This document shows positions 53,382-64,000 of a stretch of DNA of 64,000 bases, one piece after another. A model generated the notes under the pieces. The model did not search any database. It was not told the origin of the DNA and saw nothing but the letters and a program-made list of their open reading frames with translations. Origin of the DNA: Rebecca billardiae RCC1528 (Eukaryota; Haptophyta); the NCBI GenBank assembly GCA_965240325.2, contig OZ251222.1:4960001-5024000 (forward strand). Direction: 5' to 3'. Position 1 is the stretch's first letter; each line of letters starts with the position of its first letter. Made by a program: the position numbers and the translations under genes.

Positions 53382-56300
53382 GGGCGGCGGCGCGAGCGGC
53401 GGCGCGGGCGGCGGCGCGGGCGCGTACCGTCGGCCTCTGCCCATCGACCGCGCGCTGGCCGACGCGGCGAAGGCGAAGGGCGGCGCGACGGCGGCGGCGC
53501 CACCGCCGCCGCCCGCGCCCGCGCTGCCGCCGACGCCCACCGACCCGGCCGCCGCTGCCGCGCAGCTGCTGCCGGCGCAGCGGCCGCCGCGCGCGCCGGA
53601 CGAGGCGGCGGCCGCGCTCTCAGCCGCGCGCGCCGCCTCGCTCGGCGGCGCGCTGCGCGCGCTCGAGCCGCTGCTCGCGCCGTCGATGCCGCGGCGCTCG
53701 GCCGAGACGCTCGAGCGCGAGCGCGCCGCGCTGCGCGCGCTGCTCTGCGGGCAGGGCGGCGCGGGCGGCGGCGCGGGCCGTCTGCTGTCCGAGCTGTTCG
53801 ATCTGTACGCGGCGGTGGGCAGGGCGCGCGCGCTCGGCCGGGCGGCGCGGGCGTGGGCGCCGGGGGAGGCGCCGCGCACGCCGGCGCGGGCGGAGCGGGG
53901 CCGGGGGCTGGGCGCGGGCGGCGGCGGCGGCGCGATGCTCGTGGGTGTGAATGCGCGCCGCGCCGCGCGCACCGCCGCGGCCAAGCGTGCCACCGCGCCC
54001 GCCGCGGGCGCCGCGCGCCCGGCGTCCGCCGCGCCGCGGCCGGCGCGCGCCGCGCCGCCGCGGCCGGCGGCGGCGGGCGCCGCGCGCCCGTCGGTCGACG
54101 CGGCGGCGGGCTCGCACACCGTGGCGGCGGGCGCGGCGGCGGGCGCGGCGGTGGGCGAGGCGGCGGCCGAGGCCGCGCCCGCCGCCGAGCCCGCGCCCGC
54201 CGAGCGCGCGCGCTCCGCGTGGCTGCGCGGCGCGGGCGGCGCGCTCGGCGGCGGGCCGGCGCCGCCGCTGCCGTCGCTGCGCACGCTGCCGCGGCTGATG
54301 GCGGACACGGTGCTCGCGGCGCACGCGCAGCACGCGAAGGAGATGGCGGAGCGCCCGCCGCCGCTGCCGCCGCTGCCCAGCGCGGCCGCGCTGCTGCCCC
54401 TCTCGCGCGGCGCGTGGGTGTGCCTCTGCGCGGAGGCGGGCATTGAGGCTGCGCTGGGCGCGGCGCTGGCGGTGGCGGGGCGCGCGGCCGCGGAGGCGGA
54501 GGGCGAGGGCGGCGCGGAGGCGGAGGCGGAGGCGGAGGAGGCGGGCGGCGCGCCGCGCACGCACGCGGAGGTGCTGCTCGACCGCGTGCTCGGCCAGCAC
54601 CACGCGGCGGAGGAGGACGGCGGCAGCGTGCACCGGCGGCGCAGGCCGCAGCCGCCGCCGCCGCCGCCGCCGCCGCAGCCGGCTGGCGGCGCCGGTGCCG
54701 CGGTGGGCGCGGCAGCGGCGCCGCCCTCGCCCAGCAAGCAGCAGCGCGCGCCCGGCGGCGCGCCGCGCGCGATCTGGCTCGGGCTGCCCGAGAGCGAGCC
54801 CCCCTCCGCCCCCACCGCGCCGGACGCGGAGCGCGCCGCCTCCCCGTCCGCGCTCGCCGCCGCCGCGCTCGGCGCCGGCTGCCTGCCCTACGCCCAGTAC
54901 GTGCACGCGCTGTGCGTGTGCGCGCACGCGCGGATGGCGCACGTGCCGGTGGCGATGCTCTCCGAGCGCGTGGAGGAGCTGCTGTGCGTCCACCTCAGGC
55001 CGCTGCTGGCCGCGCACTCGGCGCACGGCTGCGCGCAGCGGGCGCAGCGCGTGGCGCTCGGCGCGCAGCAGCACACTACAGCGGCCGCGGCCGAGGCGGC
55101 GGCTGCAGCGGCGGGCTCGTTCAGACGCGCGAGCATGCCGCCAACCGCGTCGCCCGGCCCGGGCCCGCGCGCGCGCGAGCGCGCCGGCAGCCCTCGCAAG
55201 GGCGGCGGCGTGGGCGGCGCCCTCGGCGTGATCGGCGCGCTGCGCAAGGGAGCCGCCGCCGGCGGCGGCGGCGGCGGCGGCGGCGCGGAGCGCGGCCGGC
55301 ACGGCGCGAGCGCGGCTGCCGGCGGCGCGGGCGCGCGCGCGGGCGCGCGCGGCGCGGGCAGGGGGCCCGCCCACCTCCGCCCCTCCTCGCCTCGGCTGGG
55401 CCGCGGCGTGCGGCGGCAGAGCTCGGTCGTCGCGGCGGGCCGGCCGATGGGCGGGGCGGCCGCCTCGCGCGCGGCCGAGGCCGGCGGCGCGCACGTCGGG
55501 GCGGCAGCCATCCTCGTGCCGCCAACGCGCGGCCCGCGGCTGCGCGCCGCGCAGCTGAGCGCGCCGGGCGCGCTGCGGCGCGCGCTGTGCGCGCACGCGC
55601 CCGTGCTGCTCGCCGTGCACCGCGCGTACGCCTCGGCCACGCTCGCCCGCCTCGCGCGCACGGGCGTGGGCGTGGGCGTGGGCGTGGGCGTGGGGCTGGG
55701 CGTGGGGCTGGCCGAGTGGGTCTGCCTGTGGCGCGACCTCGGGCTGCTGGCGCACGGCAGCGGGATGGAGGGGGGCGATGCGCACGCGCTGGCGGCGGAG
55801 GCGCGCGCGGCGCACGCGGCGTCGGGCGCGCACGGGGGCGTGGGCGCGCGCAGCCTGGCCGGCCTCGTCTGGGCCTTCGTCGGCGCGCTCGCAGACCCGG
55901 CGCCGCACCCGCCGCCCCGCGGCCGAGACGAGCCAGCCGCGCAGCAGCAGCACCCAGGAGAGGGCGGCGAGGCGGTGCTGGGCGCGGGCGCGTTCTGCGC
56001 GGCGCTCGTGCGCGCGGTCGAGCTGGACAGCCGGCTCGAGGACGGCACGGCCCCGCCGCACGCGCCGCAGCGCCGCGCCGCCGTGCCGCTGGCTGCGCGC
56101 GTGCGCCGCTTCGTGAGCGAGCACGTCGTGGGCGCGCTCGGCTCGGCCTCGCTCGTGCGCGCGTCCACGGAGGCGCCGCCGCAGCTCGAGGCGTGGCTCG
56201 AGGCGAAGCAGCTCGCGCTGCGCGTGCGGCTCAAGGCGAACGAGCCCGCGCTCGAGGCCGCGCCCGCGGCGGACGCGGCGGAGGCCCGCGCGGCGGACGC

Positions 56301-56487
56301 GCCGCGGCCGCCGCGCACCGCGCCCGCCGCCGTGCCCGACGGCGGCGGCGCGCGCCGCGCGGCAGTCTCGGGCGGCTCGGCGGCGGCGGGCGCGGGGCCG
56401 GGTGCCGGCGGCAGCGCGGCGAAGGCGCCGGTGCTGCTGCTGCCCGTGGAGACACGGCCGCGCGTGCCGCCGCCCGCGCCAAAGTGA
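52396..56487 (+). CDS. Giant Ala/Gly/Pro-rich protein of unknown function
   Basis: The first ATG in the frame is 52396, giving 1363 residues without introns. Most is low-complexity (poly-Gly near 53320-53390, Pro and Ala runs). Folded-looking islands interrupt it: RRRRSDHSGFTDVEALHGRM (about 57), VAAWLAAERYERATALRAHM (about 145), HRFYTDDAALGKALLDARLY (about 200), LPYAQYVHALCVCAHARMAH (about 830) and VGLAEWVCLWRDLGLLAHGS (about 1100). These are spread over the whole length and keep one frame for 4.1 kb, so a real gene is likely. The C-terminal third has helical segments, such as EAWLEAKQLALRVRLKANEP. No named domain was recognised. Cytoskeletal or flagellar association is possible but unsupported. 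Confidence 0.6.
53325..53425. repeat. GGC trinucleotide expansion (poly-Gly)
   Basis: Near-pure GGC repeats encode about twenty consecutive glycines and then Gly/Ala. They lie within the giant low-complexity gene. Such tracts are slippage-prone and could differ between strains. Confidence 0.95.
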
Positions 56488-56900
56488 GGCTTCGCACCAT
56501 CACCGCGACCGCGCGCGCGCAGTCGACGGCCATGCTGAATTGCTGAATTGAAGAATAGGCCGGCGGTTGGAAGCAGGCGGGTCGTAGAAAGGGGGCCAAC
56601 CACGCACGTCCGGCAAACGGCTTCTCGCGAATCGCCACGCGGATTTGAGATTCTTGAGGACAGCCGCACTCACTAATCTCGCCTGCCTGAGCTGTGTGCG
56701 TCTCTTATTCTTAGTAAACTGTATCTCGCCTGCCTGAGCTGTGTGCGTCTCTTATTCTTAGTAAACTGTACGCCCCTGATTGGCGGACGAGCCCCGCTCA
56801 AGCCTGAATCACGGGCGAACCCCCAAATCATTTCGGCGGCGGCGGCGGCGGCTTGTTGGGGCCGCGGGTCGCGGGAAGCGACCGGCCGTCCACGCAGTCC
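56488..56900. other. Spacer with tandem 47-bp repeat
   Basis: Two direct copies of the 47-bp repeat occupy 56677-56723 and 56724-56770. Both end in AAACTGTA and represent the uninserted form of the hAT target seen at 42602. The repeat lies 130 bp upstream of the Sel1/MYND gene and might affect its promoter. Confidence 0.8.
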
Positions 56901-57422
56901 ATGGACGCAGGGCACGCGGGGGCGGAGGAGGCGGGCGAGGAGGTGGAGCTGACGCTGCGCGAGAAGGCCGAGGCGGGCGACGCGGACGCGCAGTACGCCC
57001 TCGCGCTCGGGCTCATCGACACCGACGACGGCCGGCACGTGAGCGAGGCCGAGCGCGACGAGGCGACGCTCTGGTTCAAAGCGGCCGCCGAGAAGGGCCA
57101 CGCGCGCGCGCAGGCGTACTACGGCTGCGCGCTGGTCGAGGGGCAGGGCGTGCCCGCCGACCCGATCGCGGGCGTGCGCTGGCTCTCCAACGCCGCGCAG
57201 CGCGGCTCGGTCACCGCGCTCGCCAAGCTCACGCAGCACGCGGCGGTGAAGGCGGTGGCGGCGGGCTGCTGCATCGCGTGCGGCACCACCTACCCGCTGC
57301 ACACGTGCAAGAAGTGCGGCGTCGCGCGGTACTGCTCGCACTCGTGCCTCAAGGACATGTGGCCCACGCACATCGGCACGTGCAAGGAGTGGCAGAAGGA
57401 GAAGACCATCGCGGGCTCCTGA
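56901..57422 (+). CDS. Sel1-repeat and MYND zinc-finger protein
   Basis: This single-exon protein has 173 residues from ATG 56901. Sel1-like repeats span residues about 20-115 (AEAGDADAQYALALGLID; AAEKGHARAQAYYGCALVEG; AAQRGSVTALAKL), a scaffold for protein contacts. A MYND finger follows (about 123-162) with Cys/His pairs CCIACGTTYPLHTCKKCG, ARYCSHSC and HIGTC. Sel1 plus MYND is common in algae and diatoms, where these proteins probably recruit partners to chromatin or to quality-control complexes. The Cys4-Cys2-His-Cys pattern is complete. Confidence 0.92.
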   Translation: MDAGHAGAEEAGEEVELTLREKAEAGDADAQYALALGLIDTDDGRHVSEAERDEATLWFKAAAEKGHARAQAYYGCALVEGQGVPADPIAGVRWLSNAAQRGSVTALAKLTQHAAVKAVAAGCCIACGTTYPLHTCKKCGVARYCSHSCLKDMWPTHIGTCKEWQKEKTIAGS

Positions 57423-58967
57423 CGCGCCGATATGCCCACGGCGGCCCTCCGCCCACGGCCCGCAGCCGCCGTGCGCTGGCACCGACGTCCGCCATCACGC
57501 GCCCAACGCCCGGCCCGTGACGAGCTGAGCCGCCAGCTGCCAGCCCGCTCCGGGCGTCACGCAGGCAGGCGGTGGAGGCACTTCCCCTTCGAGCCCAAGT
57601 GTGCGTTTGGGTAGCGGCCGCGGGCGGCTGCTCTGCTAGGGCACCCGGCGCGGTGCGCGCCGCGAGTCCGCGCCACGGACCGTGAGCGTGGCCGGCGGGC
57701 GTGGGCGTGGCCGCGTGGCCGCGGTGGCCGGGCGCCCGGCCACTCGTGCTTGTCTCGGGACGGCCGTGCGGTGATGAGTATATATTCTGGAAACCCACGA
57801 GAACAAAGGCACGACTTCACGCTGGGGACCAGCCCGTCGCGGGGCCTTTATTTGACGCCCCGGCTAACCTGTCGGTCACATATGCGCAATTCGCGTACCC
57901 GCTTACGCGCTCGATAGGACAAAAGCCGCTCGTCGTCCGGTCAAAAACCGCTCGTCGTTCGGCGCTTTCCGTACTCACATTCGCGCGAATCGCATCGGCG
58001 CATTCGTCGTGTCGCGAGTTCACATTTCACATTCGCACGAACCGTCACTTTATCGCTGGACATTTCACGAGCGAAAGGGCGCGCTGATAGTGGCACGCGG
58101 GTATCATCTTGCATCGGACTACGAGTATCGGAGCAAGTAGCAAACCCCGCTCGGCCCCGGCGGCGTCGCCTCGACACCAGCCGAGAGCCCACGAATCCAA
58201 GGGTCGCCCTCGTGTCGGTCGGTCCGACGAACGGCTCGCGTGCGGCGCCAGCGAGCGACGCGGGGCACGCGGCGGGCGCACGCGCGAGGCTGCCCACCAC
58301 GCGCACGCGTGCGAACCCGCCGGCTCGGGCGACACGCGCCGCCTCAGCTCGAGCACGAGCGCGAGGCGTGGCGCCAGCTCGCGGTCGGGCGGCGGAGGGC
58401 TCGAGCTGCCGACTGCGCGCGACGAGCGGCTCGCGTGCGGTGCCAGCGGATGAAGCGGCACGCGCGGCGGGCGCATACGCGCAGGGCCGCCATCCACGCG
58501 CGAGCGCGCGACTGCGTGTTCCACGAGCTGCAGCAGGCGGCCGCGGGCTGGCCGGCGGCCGGCGAGGTCGGCGGAGACGCGGTGCCGCCCGGCCCGCGTT
58601 CTCGCTTGGGCGCGGGCCACACTCTCACTCACAGCGCGGGGCGTGGTGCTGCAGACGGGCCAGTCATTGCAGCGCGTGGTCAGACGTGCACACGCGCGCG
58701 CGTCGTCAGCCCCGCCGCTGCGCCCCTGTGGCGCCGTTGGCAGCGTCGGAATTCCGAGCTCGGGCCACCGGCCCGGCGTGCCATCGTGCGTTTCAGAAAC
58801 AGGTTTCCAGCCCAAGTTGACGCGCAGCGCCAACCCATATACATGATATATATGTAGCTATCACATCGCTCAATAGGCGTACAGCAGGAGTCAGCATCAG
58901 GGTGGAATTCCCATTTTCTGGCGCACTTCCGCACTGGGGAGGCGGAAAAGCGTCATTTAATACGCGA
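57423..58967. other. Intergenic region, no gene seen
   Basis: Open frames are short and overlap on both strands. An AT-rich segment containing the paired GCTCGTCGTYCG motif (57920-57960) and a tatataTGTAGCTATC run near 58845 were noted. Nothing further is recognised. Confidence 0.4.
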
Positions 58968-59114
58968 ATCAGGAGTAAAAAAGAAAGAAGGGAATAAAGC
59001 GCACGCAGTGCGAAGAAATTTTTCCGGGTGTATCCGCGTAGTTATTGTGCGAAGCACCCGATCTGCTGCGAGGCGGCCTGCTTGCGCACGCGGCGTCCCG
59101 AGCACCCTCGGGGC

Positions 59115-59975
59115 TCAGCTGCGGCTCGGCCTGCGCACGCTTAGCAAGCTCGCGTGTGGCCTGCACCTTGCCCGCCGCCTCGACTCTCGAGCAAGAGGAT
59201 CGACGTATGAGTGAGCGTGTGCCGCCGAGCCGTGCTGTCCGGCAGCCACCCGCGACTGCAGCCGCTGGCCGCGGTGCCTGGCCTCGGCGCGGCCCCACAG
59301 GCTCAGCGCTGTGAGCTCCTCCTCCTTCTGCGCTCCTCCTCCAGGCGTTTGGGCCGCCGCCGCCTTGGCCGCCTCGTCCTCGTCGATCAGCTGAACGGCG
59401 GGAGTGATGTCTCTGCTCAGCTGAGTGTGACGTGACAAGCGATGCGACGAGCGACGGCAGCCCGGTGACCAAGCCGACGAGCTCATCGTACGAGCCGTCA
59501 CGCGTGCGCTCGTGCCGTGTCTGAGCTGGCTCGCGCTCGTACGCCGACCAGGCTTTGCTCGGACTGAACGCGTCTGCTCGGGCGTCCTTGCGTGTGCGCT
59601 TGGACGGCCGCGGGCCGTCATCTGGTCCGACCGCGCGCAGCTCGATCTCGGAAGCGTTGAGCTGCTCCGCGGTTGACTCACCGTCTGCCTCAGGCTCGAC
59701 CACGGCAGCAGGCCCCGCAGTAGCCGCCAGATAGCATCGGCAGGGGCCCCTGCGCCACCCGCCGCCGTCCGCACATCGGCCAGCTTGCCGCACACGCGCT
59801 GGACCACGGCCTCGCCGCGCTTGACGCGGATGTGGTGCCAGGTCGTCGTGCCAATTGCTTGGCTATCGACAACGGGCACGGGCACCTCGATCACGACAAC
59901 GCCTGTCGCGTAGGCTGTGTAGCGATGTCCGTCCACGACTCCGTCGTGGGTGGACGGCGCACGCCATCGCGGCCG
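59115..59975 (-). pseudogene. Frame-disrupted coding region, unidentified
   Basis: Reading the minus strand, three segments in different frames look protein-like. The first (about 59950-59700) contains ATGVVVIEVPVPVVDSQAIG and then TTTWHHIRVKRGEAVVQRVC. The second (about 59710-59420) contains EQLNASEIELRAVGPDDGPR and ELVGLVTGLPSLVASLVTSH. The third (about 59420-59300) contains LSRDITPAVQLIDEDEAAKA. Frame changes occur over a few bases without clear intron pairs, although one GTGAGT lies near 59682. There is no in-frame ATG at the 5' end. A decayed gene or element-derived relic is most likely; a spliced gene with tiny introns is the alternative. Confidence 0.45.
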
Positions 59976-59984
59976 TGGGCGCAA

Positions 59985-60596
59985 GTGTCTCGTGAATTGT
60001 TTTATAATTCACTAATTCGCCCAGCCGCTACATCGAACTCGACAACGGTTGCTTTTACACCCGCGATCTTTTGACTGTGCAAATGGGGCGCCGCCCCATG
60101 CTCAAATCCGACGAGAACGAAGATGTAAAAGTGTCTGGTCCCTAGATACTGTGCTGTCCGGGTCCCGGTCCGGTCAGATCTGAGCAGCCGGATTTTCCGC
60201 CCGGACAGGCCAGAAACTGAATGGGATTTTTGAACACCCATCACTAGTATCATCGTCGATGATGCAGCAATAATAATACTGCATGCCACAGCTCAGTGAC
60301 GACCGTGTCATACGCCGTCTCACGCCCACGGACTCAGTGACACTGACAGTCGTGACTGGTCACGACGAGATGAGCCAGTCACAGTCTCGTCGTTCGTCAA
60401 CGCGGGCGCGATTCGACACTCGTCGTAGTCGAGCGTCATCGCCACCGGGCGGTGCGCCACCTGCCCGAGCCGCACGCGCGCCGCCCGGCCGACAGCGCCA
60501 CGCGAGCTTGCTTCGTCAGCGTGCGGGACGATGACGCGGCGCGTGCACCGACGCGGGTGCCCGAGCAGCGCAGTCCTGAGACCTGAGTCCAGTGAG
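59985..60596. other. Intergenic spacer with GGGGCGCCGCCCC palindrome
   Basis: An AT-rich opening (TTGTTTTATAATTCACTAATT at 59998) is followed by the perfect palindrome ATGGGGCGCCGCCCCAT at 60084-60100. A later CATCACTAGTATCATCGTCGATGATG stretch is partly palindromic. No gene was found. The region is the 3' flank of NDUFB10. Confidence 0.5.
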
Positions 60597-61069
60597 TCAG
60601 TCCTCGTCCCGCACCAGCTTGGACTCGGGGTTCCACGGCGCGTTGTTCTGCGGGGATGGGTCGGGCGCGGGGCAGCGCGGCGCGGGGGCGAGGCGCTCAG
60701 CGCGCGTACGCGCCTCGCCCACTGCGCTGCGGTCTGCGCGCGGTGTGCGCGCGGTGTGCGCACCCTGCTGATGTTCTTCTTGCCGCTCGGGTCAAACGCG
60801 CCGTAGTTGCGCGTCTGGATCTTGGCCATGTACGCCTCGGCGACGTGCTTGCAGTCCTCGACGTGGTTCACGCCCGCCTTCATGTAGCACATCTGCAGCA
60901 TCTCCTGCAGCATCCTCACCTCCTCGACGGCCACCGCGTAGTCGCGCGTGCGCTGCTGGCGCGCGAGCGCGAGCGCGTGCCGGTCGGCCGGGTCCTCGGG
61001 CGGGTCGGGCACGCGCTTGAAGTCGCGGAACGGCATGGGCGGCTCGTCATTCCAGAGGCGCGACGACAT
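60597..61069 (-). CDS. NDUFB10: NADH:ubiquinone oxidoreductase subunit NDUFB10 (PDSW)
   Basis: This is an accessory membrane-arm subunit of mitochondrial complex I, about 118 residues. Exon 1 (61069-60764) encodes MSSRLWNDEPPMPFRDFKRV. Exon 2 (60647-60597) encodes NNAPWNPESKLVRDED. They are joined by a 116-bp GT-AG intron (AGG|GTGCGC...CCGCAG) in phase 0. The family core is a pair of conserved Cys in a helical hairpin: MLQMCYMKAGVNHVEDCKHV, equivalent to the C...GVNHxxxCxHL of plant and animal PDSW. The N-terminus lacks a cleavable presequence, as usual for the family. It is divergent from ubiquitin-eS31. Confidence 0.87.
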
Positions 61070-61513
61070 CGCGGGCGCGCGGGGCTGCCGCCAGGTGCCG
61101 CCTTCGCGCTGCGCTCGGCGCCCGCGGGACCGAGCCCCTCCTCACAAGCTGCCCAAGCGAGAGCGCCTGCTCGCTGTCGATGGCGTTCGGCCAGGCGCCA
61201 GTCCGGGCGGTCCGGCGCCCGCCGCGACGCCACGGCGCGTGGTCGACGTGGGGCCGTGGCTGCAGCACTGCTGAGGCCTGCTGAGCCGGTGAGCGCGCGT
61301 CGCTCGCCGGTGAAGACGCACGCCGGTTCGCGGGGTCTCTTGCGGGTGCTGGCCTCGATCCGCGCGCTCTGCCCGACGTGGCTCGGCGCCGTCGAGGCGG
61401 CGCGCGTCGCGCTGATCGGCGCGCGCGCGCTCGCTCCCGCCCCACTTGTGCGCCCCCGCCCTTGCGCGCGCGCGTGGCGCACAGGGGGCTGTGAGCGGTA
61501 CGGGTCTGCGAGC
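61070..61513. promoter_or_regulatory. Divergent promoter region of NDUFB10 and ubiquitin-eS31
   Basis: This 444-bp region separates the two start codons. It is GC-rich, with no TATA box recognised. Longer minus-strand open frames cross it but have no domain. Confidence 0.4.
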
Positions 61514-62114
<601 letters not shown>

Positions 62115-62661
62115 GCGCGCCGTCGGCCGCGTCGCTGCAGCCGGCGGGCGACCTCGGCGCATCCTGCGGCGCCCGAGGTTGGGGCTGCGAATGCCCGACT
62201 CGCTGGCCAGTCGGAGACTCGCGCCGATTCAGTGTCCGATTCGGCGTCGTCATCAGTCCGGCTATCCGCGGTGGCCGCGCATTAGCCGCGCGTGCGGCCC
62301 GGAGACGCGCAGTGCTGTCGGTTTGAACTCGGTTGGCAGTGCTGCGATAGTACTGCAGCATTGACAGGGCCCTCTTTCTGTCCGTGCTCCAGCCGACGCA
62401 GATTCATGAGCAAGCATGTTATTAATAATATTAATATTTAAAAAGTAGTCAGTTTTAAAGTGATCGGAATACAGACTATATAAATTATATAATATAAGAT
62501 CGACGACGATGTGGCCCATATGCGTCGTATCCGTGGCTGTGAGTGGCTGCCGTCACCTCGGAACGCGGCGCGGGAACGGGCTGAATGAAAATAAAACTCG
62601 CGCGCTCGTCGTGCGCGATTTGTTTTTTTTAAATACAAATGCAAAACCGCGCGTCGTGGGC
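62115..62661. other. AT-rich convergent 3' flank
   Basis: This lies between the 3' ends of ubiquitin-eS31 (plus) and the SDR gene (minus). Positions 62405-62510 form a pronounced AT island (TATTAATAATATTAATATTTAA). A second AT stretch, 62583-62645, includes AATGAAAATAAAACT. Both are likely transcript-end regions. Confidence 0.55.
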
Positions 62662-63492
62662 TCAGTGCCAGTGCGCGCTGCTGAAGAGCTCGAGCCGCTT
62701 GAGCAGCACGCCGGCCGGCGCGTCGACGACGTGCTCGACCGCGTCGGCCACGTCGTCCACGCTGAGGAACGAGGCGCGCACGTCCGCCGAGGCGCCCGCG
62801 CGCTCTTGCAGCGGCGTGTCCACCCCGCCCGGGTGGATGCTCGTCACGCCGATGCCGTGCGCGCGCAGCTCGTTGCCGAGGCAGTCCGCGTACCCGGAGA
62901 GGCCGTGCTTGCTCGCCGCGTACACGCTCTCGCCGCCGATCGTCCAGGTGGGCAGCCCCGCGACCGAGTTGATGAAGACGAGCCTGCCGGCGCGGGCCTC
63001 GAGCATGCGCGGCAGCACCGCCTTGGTCAGGTACATCGCGCCCTTCAGGTTCACGTCGATCAGCCTGTCCACCTCCGCCACGTCGAACTCGGCGAACGGC
63101 TTGCGCGCGTACAGCGCCGCGCTGTGCACGAGCGCGCACGGGCAGAGCGGCCCGGCGGGCGCGGCGTCGAGCGCGGCGAGCACGCCGGCCGAGAGCGCGT
63201 CCCAGTGCGCGATGTCGCACGCGACGGGCAACACCGTGCCGCCGCCGCCGTGCGCCGCGACGTCCGCGGCGAGGCTGTCGAGGCGCGCGCGCGTGCGCGC
63301 GATCGCGACGACGGTCCAGCCGCGCCGCGCAAAGCGCTCAGCGACGCGGCGGCCGACGCCCTCGCTCGCGCCGCTCACGACGACGGTCGGGCGCGGGGCG
63401 GCCGGGCTGCTCGTCGCGCCGCCCGGCGCGAGCAGCGGGCCGAACACCAGCACGAACCGCGCGATCGTCGCTGACGATGCGGCCGCCGCCAT
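62662..63492 (-). CDS. Short-chain dehydrogenase/reductase
   Basis: ATG 63492 opens a 276-residue NAD(P)-dependent oxidoreductase. Classical SDR motifs are all present: VVVSGASEGVGRRVAERFAR (TGxxxGxG cofactor loop), the downstream DIAHWDA acidic contact, NSVAGLPTW with the catalytic Ser, and YAASK with catalytic Tyr and Lys. SIHPGGVDTPL follows the active site. The N-terminal hydrophobic run, ATIARFVLVFGPLLAPGG, is a likely signal anchor, so membrane or ER location is plausible. Arg in AIARTRARLD just past strand 2 favours NADPH. The substrate is unknown; small membrane SDRs often act on lipids or retinoid-like compounds. Confidence 0.93.
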   Translation of the reverse strand: MAAAASSATIARFVLVFGPLLAPGGATSSPAAPRPTVVVSGASEGVGRRVAERFARRGWTVVAIARTRARLDSLAADVAAHGGGGTVLPVACDIAHWDALSAGVLAALDAAPAGPLCPCALVHSAALYARKPFAEFDVAEVDRLIDVNLKGAMYLTKAVLPRMLEARAGRLVFINSVAGLPTWTIGGESVYAASKHGLSGYADCLGNELRAHGIGVTSIHPGGVDTPLQERAGASADVRASFLSVDDVADAVEHVVDAPAGVLLKRLELFSSAHWH

Positions 63493-63708
63493 CGCCCATC
63501 CTTGTGGATCACCAGACACCAGCCGGTGAAATTGTGAAAATCAATCCGGGCCGGCGCTGCGGCGTCCGTTTATATTCGTTCGGACTTTCGGGGATGGACG
63601 GACGCACGGCGGTGCCAGTCACTGCCTACTGGTCGCCCTCTCTCCCGATGGCAGCAAGCGTCAGTCGGCTGGCGTTGCCGCGGCCACAGTGCCCGACGCT
63701 CGATCGCG

Positions 63709-64000
63709 TCACGAGAGCGCGTCGTCCGCGTCGGCCGGCGTGGCGAGCGTGGAGCTGAAGCGGTGCAGCGCGGCGCGCATCTCGTGGAAGAGCTGCACGC
63801 GGCTGGCGAGCACCTCGTCCAGGTGCAGCGCGTACTCCGCCGCGTCGGCGAGGCAGGCGGAGTGCTCCTCGAGCAGCGCCATCTCCTGCGCCCACGCGTC
63901 CGGGTCGTAGGCCACGCGCAGCACCTCGGTCAGCACCGAGAGGGCGCGCGCGTGCTTGCCCCTGCGCGCGGCACCAGCGGCGCGGGCGCGGGGCGGGGCG
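63709..64000 (-). CDS. Partial gene at the window edge, last exon
   Basis: The stop is at 63709, and the exon runs back to an acceptor (GCGCGCAG) ending at 63962, so exon 63961-63709 encodes about 84 residues. The rest of the gene lies beyond the window. The peptide is helical and acidic (VLRVAYDPDAWAQEMALLEE; YALHLDEVLASRVQLFHEMR), suggesting a coiled coil. The family cannot be judged from this piece. Confidence 0.6.
   Translation of the reverse strand, partial: APPRARAAGAARRGKHARALSVLTEVLRVAYDPDAWAQEMALLEEHSACLADAAEYALHLDEVLASRVQLFHEMRAALHRFSSTLATPADADDALS

Noticed and set aside
53620-56124. 834-codon minus-strand frame
   Set aside because: It is antisense to the giant plus-strand protein, and its Arg/Ala/His-rich composition is typical of shadows.
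54888-56669. 593-codon minus-strand frame
   Set aside because: It shows shadow composition (Pro/Ala/Ser) with no domain, and the opposite strand carries a longer frame.

Overview
The window looks like nuclear DNA of a very GC-rich unicellular eukaryote. It carries a histone H2A.Z, a split ubiquitin-eS31 gene, cytosolic ribosomal protein uS17, a nucleolar ENP2/NOL10 protein, a complex I subunit and a bromodomain protein. The genes hold short spliceosomal introns of about 90-210 bp with donors such as GTGCGC, and about a third use GC-AG instead of GT-AG. A plastid-type acetolactate synthase small subunit, long Ala/Gly/Pro low-complexity tracts and this intron style fit a photosynthetic protist. 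A haptophyte is my best guess, but that is inference.

Layout. Positions 1-12,740 are a repeat and transposon block. Two nearly identical 2.63-kb copies of a short-TIR element sit head to head inside an irregular TGTACCA/TGGTACA satellite. Next to them, in the same satellite, lies a 6.24-kb element (6456-12691) with about 35-bp terminal inverted repeats and a GTAC target duplication. It encodes a large candidate transposase. From 13,179 to 31,136 there are an MFS transporter, a fused nucleotidyltransferase/DMT transporter, acetolactate synthase small subunit, a methyltransferase, a UvrD-like helicase and H2A.Z. From 33,188 to 42,098 there are a histidine phosphatase, two unidentified genes, ENP2 and uS17. 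Positions 42,603-43,798 are a hAT-type element with a perfect 8-bp target duplication. From 46,523 to the end there are a bromodomain protein, a SET+METTL21-like fusion, a giant low-complexity protein, a Sel1/MYND protein, NDUFB10, ubiquitin-eS31, an SDR and a partial gene at the right edge.

Organisation. Housekeeping genes are often paired head to head with 165-570 bp between start codons, which suggests shared promoters. Short AT-rich islands lie mainly in 3' flanks and stand out in a genome of otherwise very high GC. Gaps of 1-2.7 kb hold small inverted-repeat elements and frame-broken coding relics rather than intact genes.

The most noteworthy items are the GTAC-targeting 6.2-kb transposon nested in its GTAC-rich satellite, the hAT element with an uninserted copy of its target elsewhere in the window, and two unusual domain fusions (cytidylyltransferase-like + DMT permease; SETD9-like + METTL21-like).
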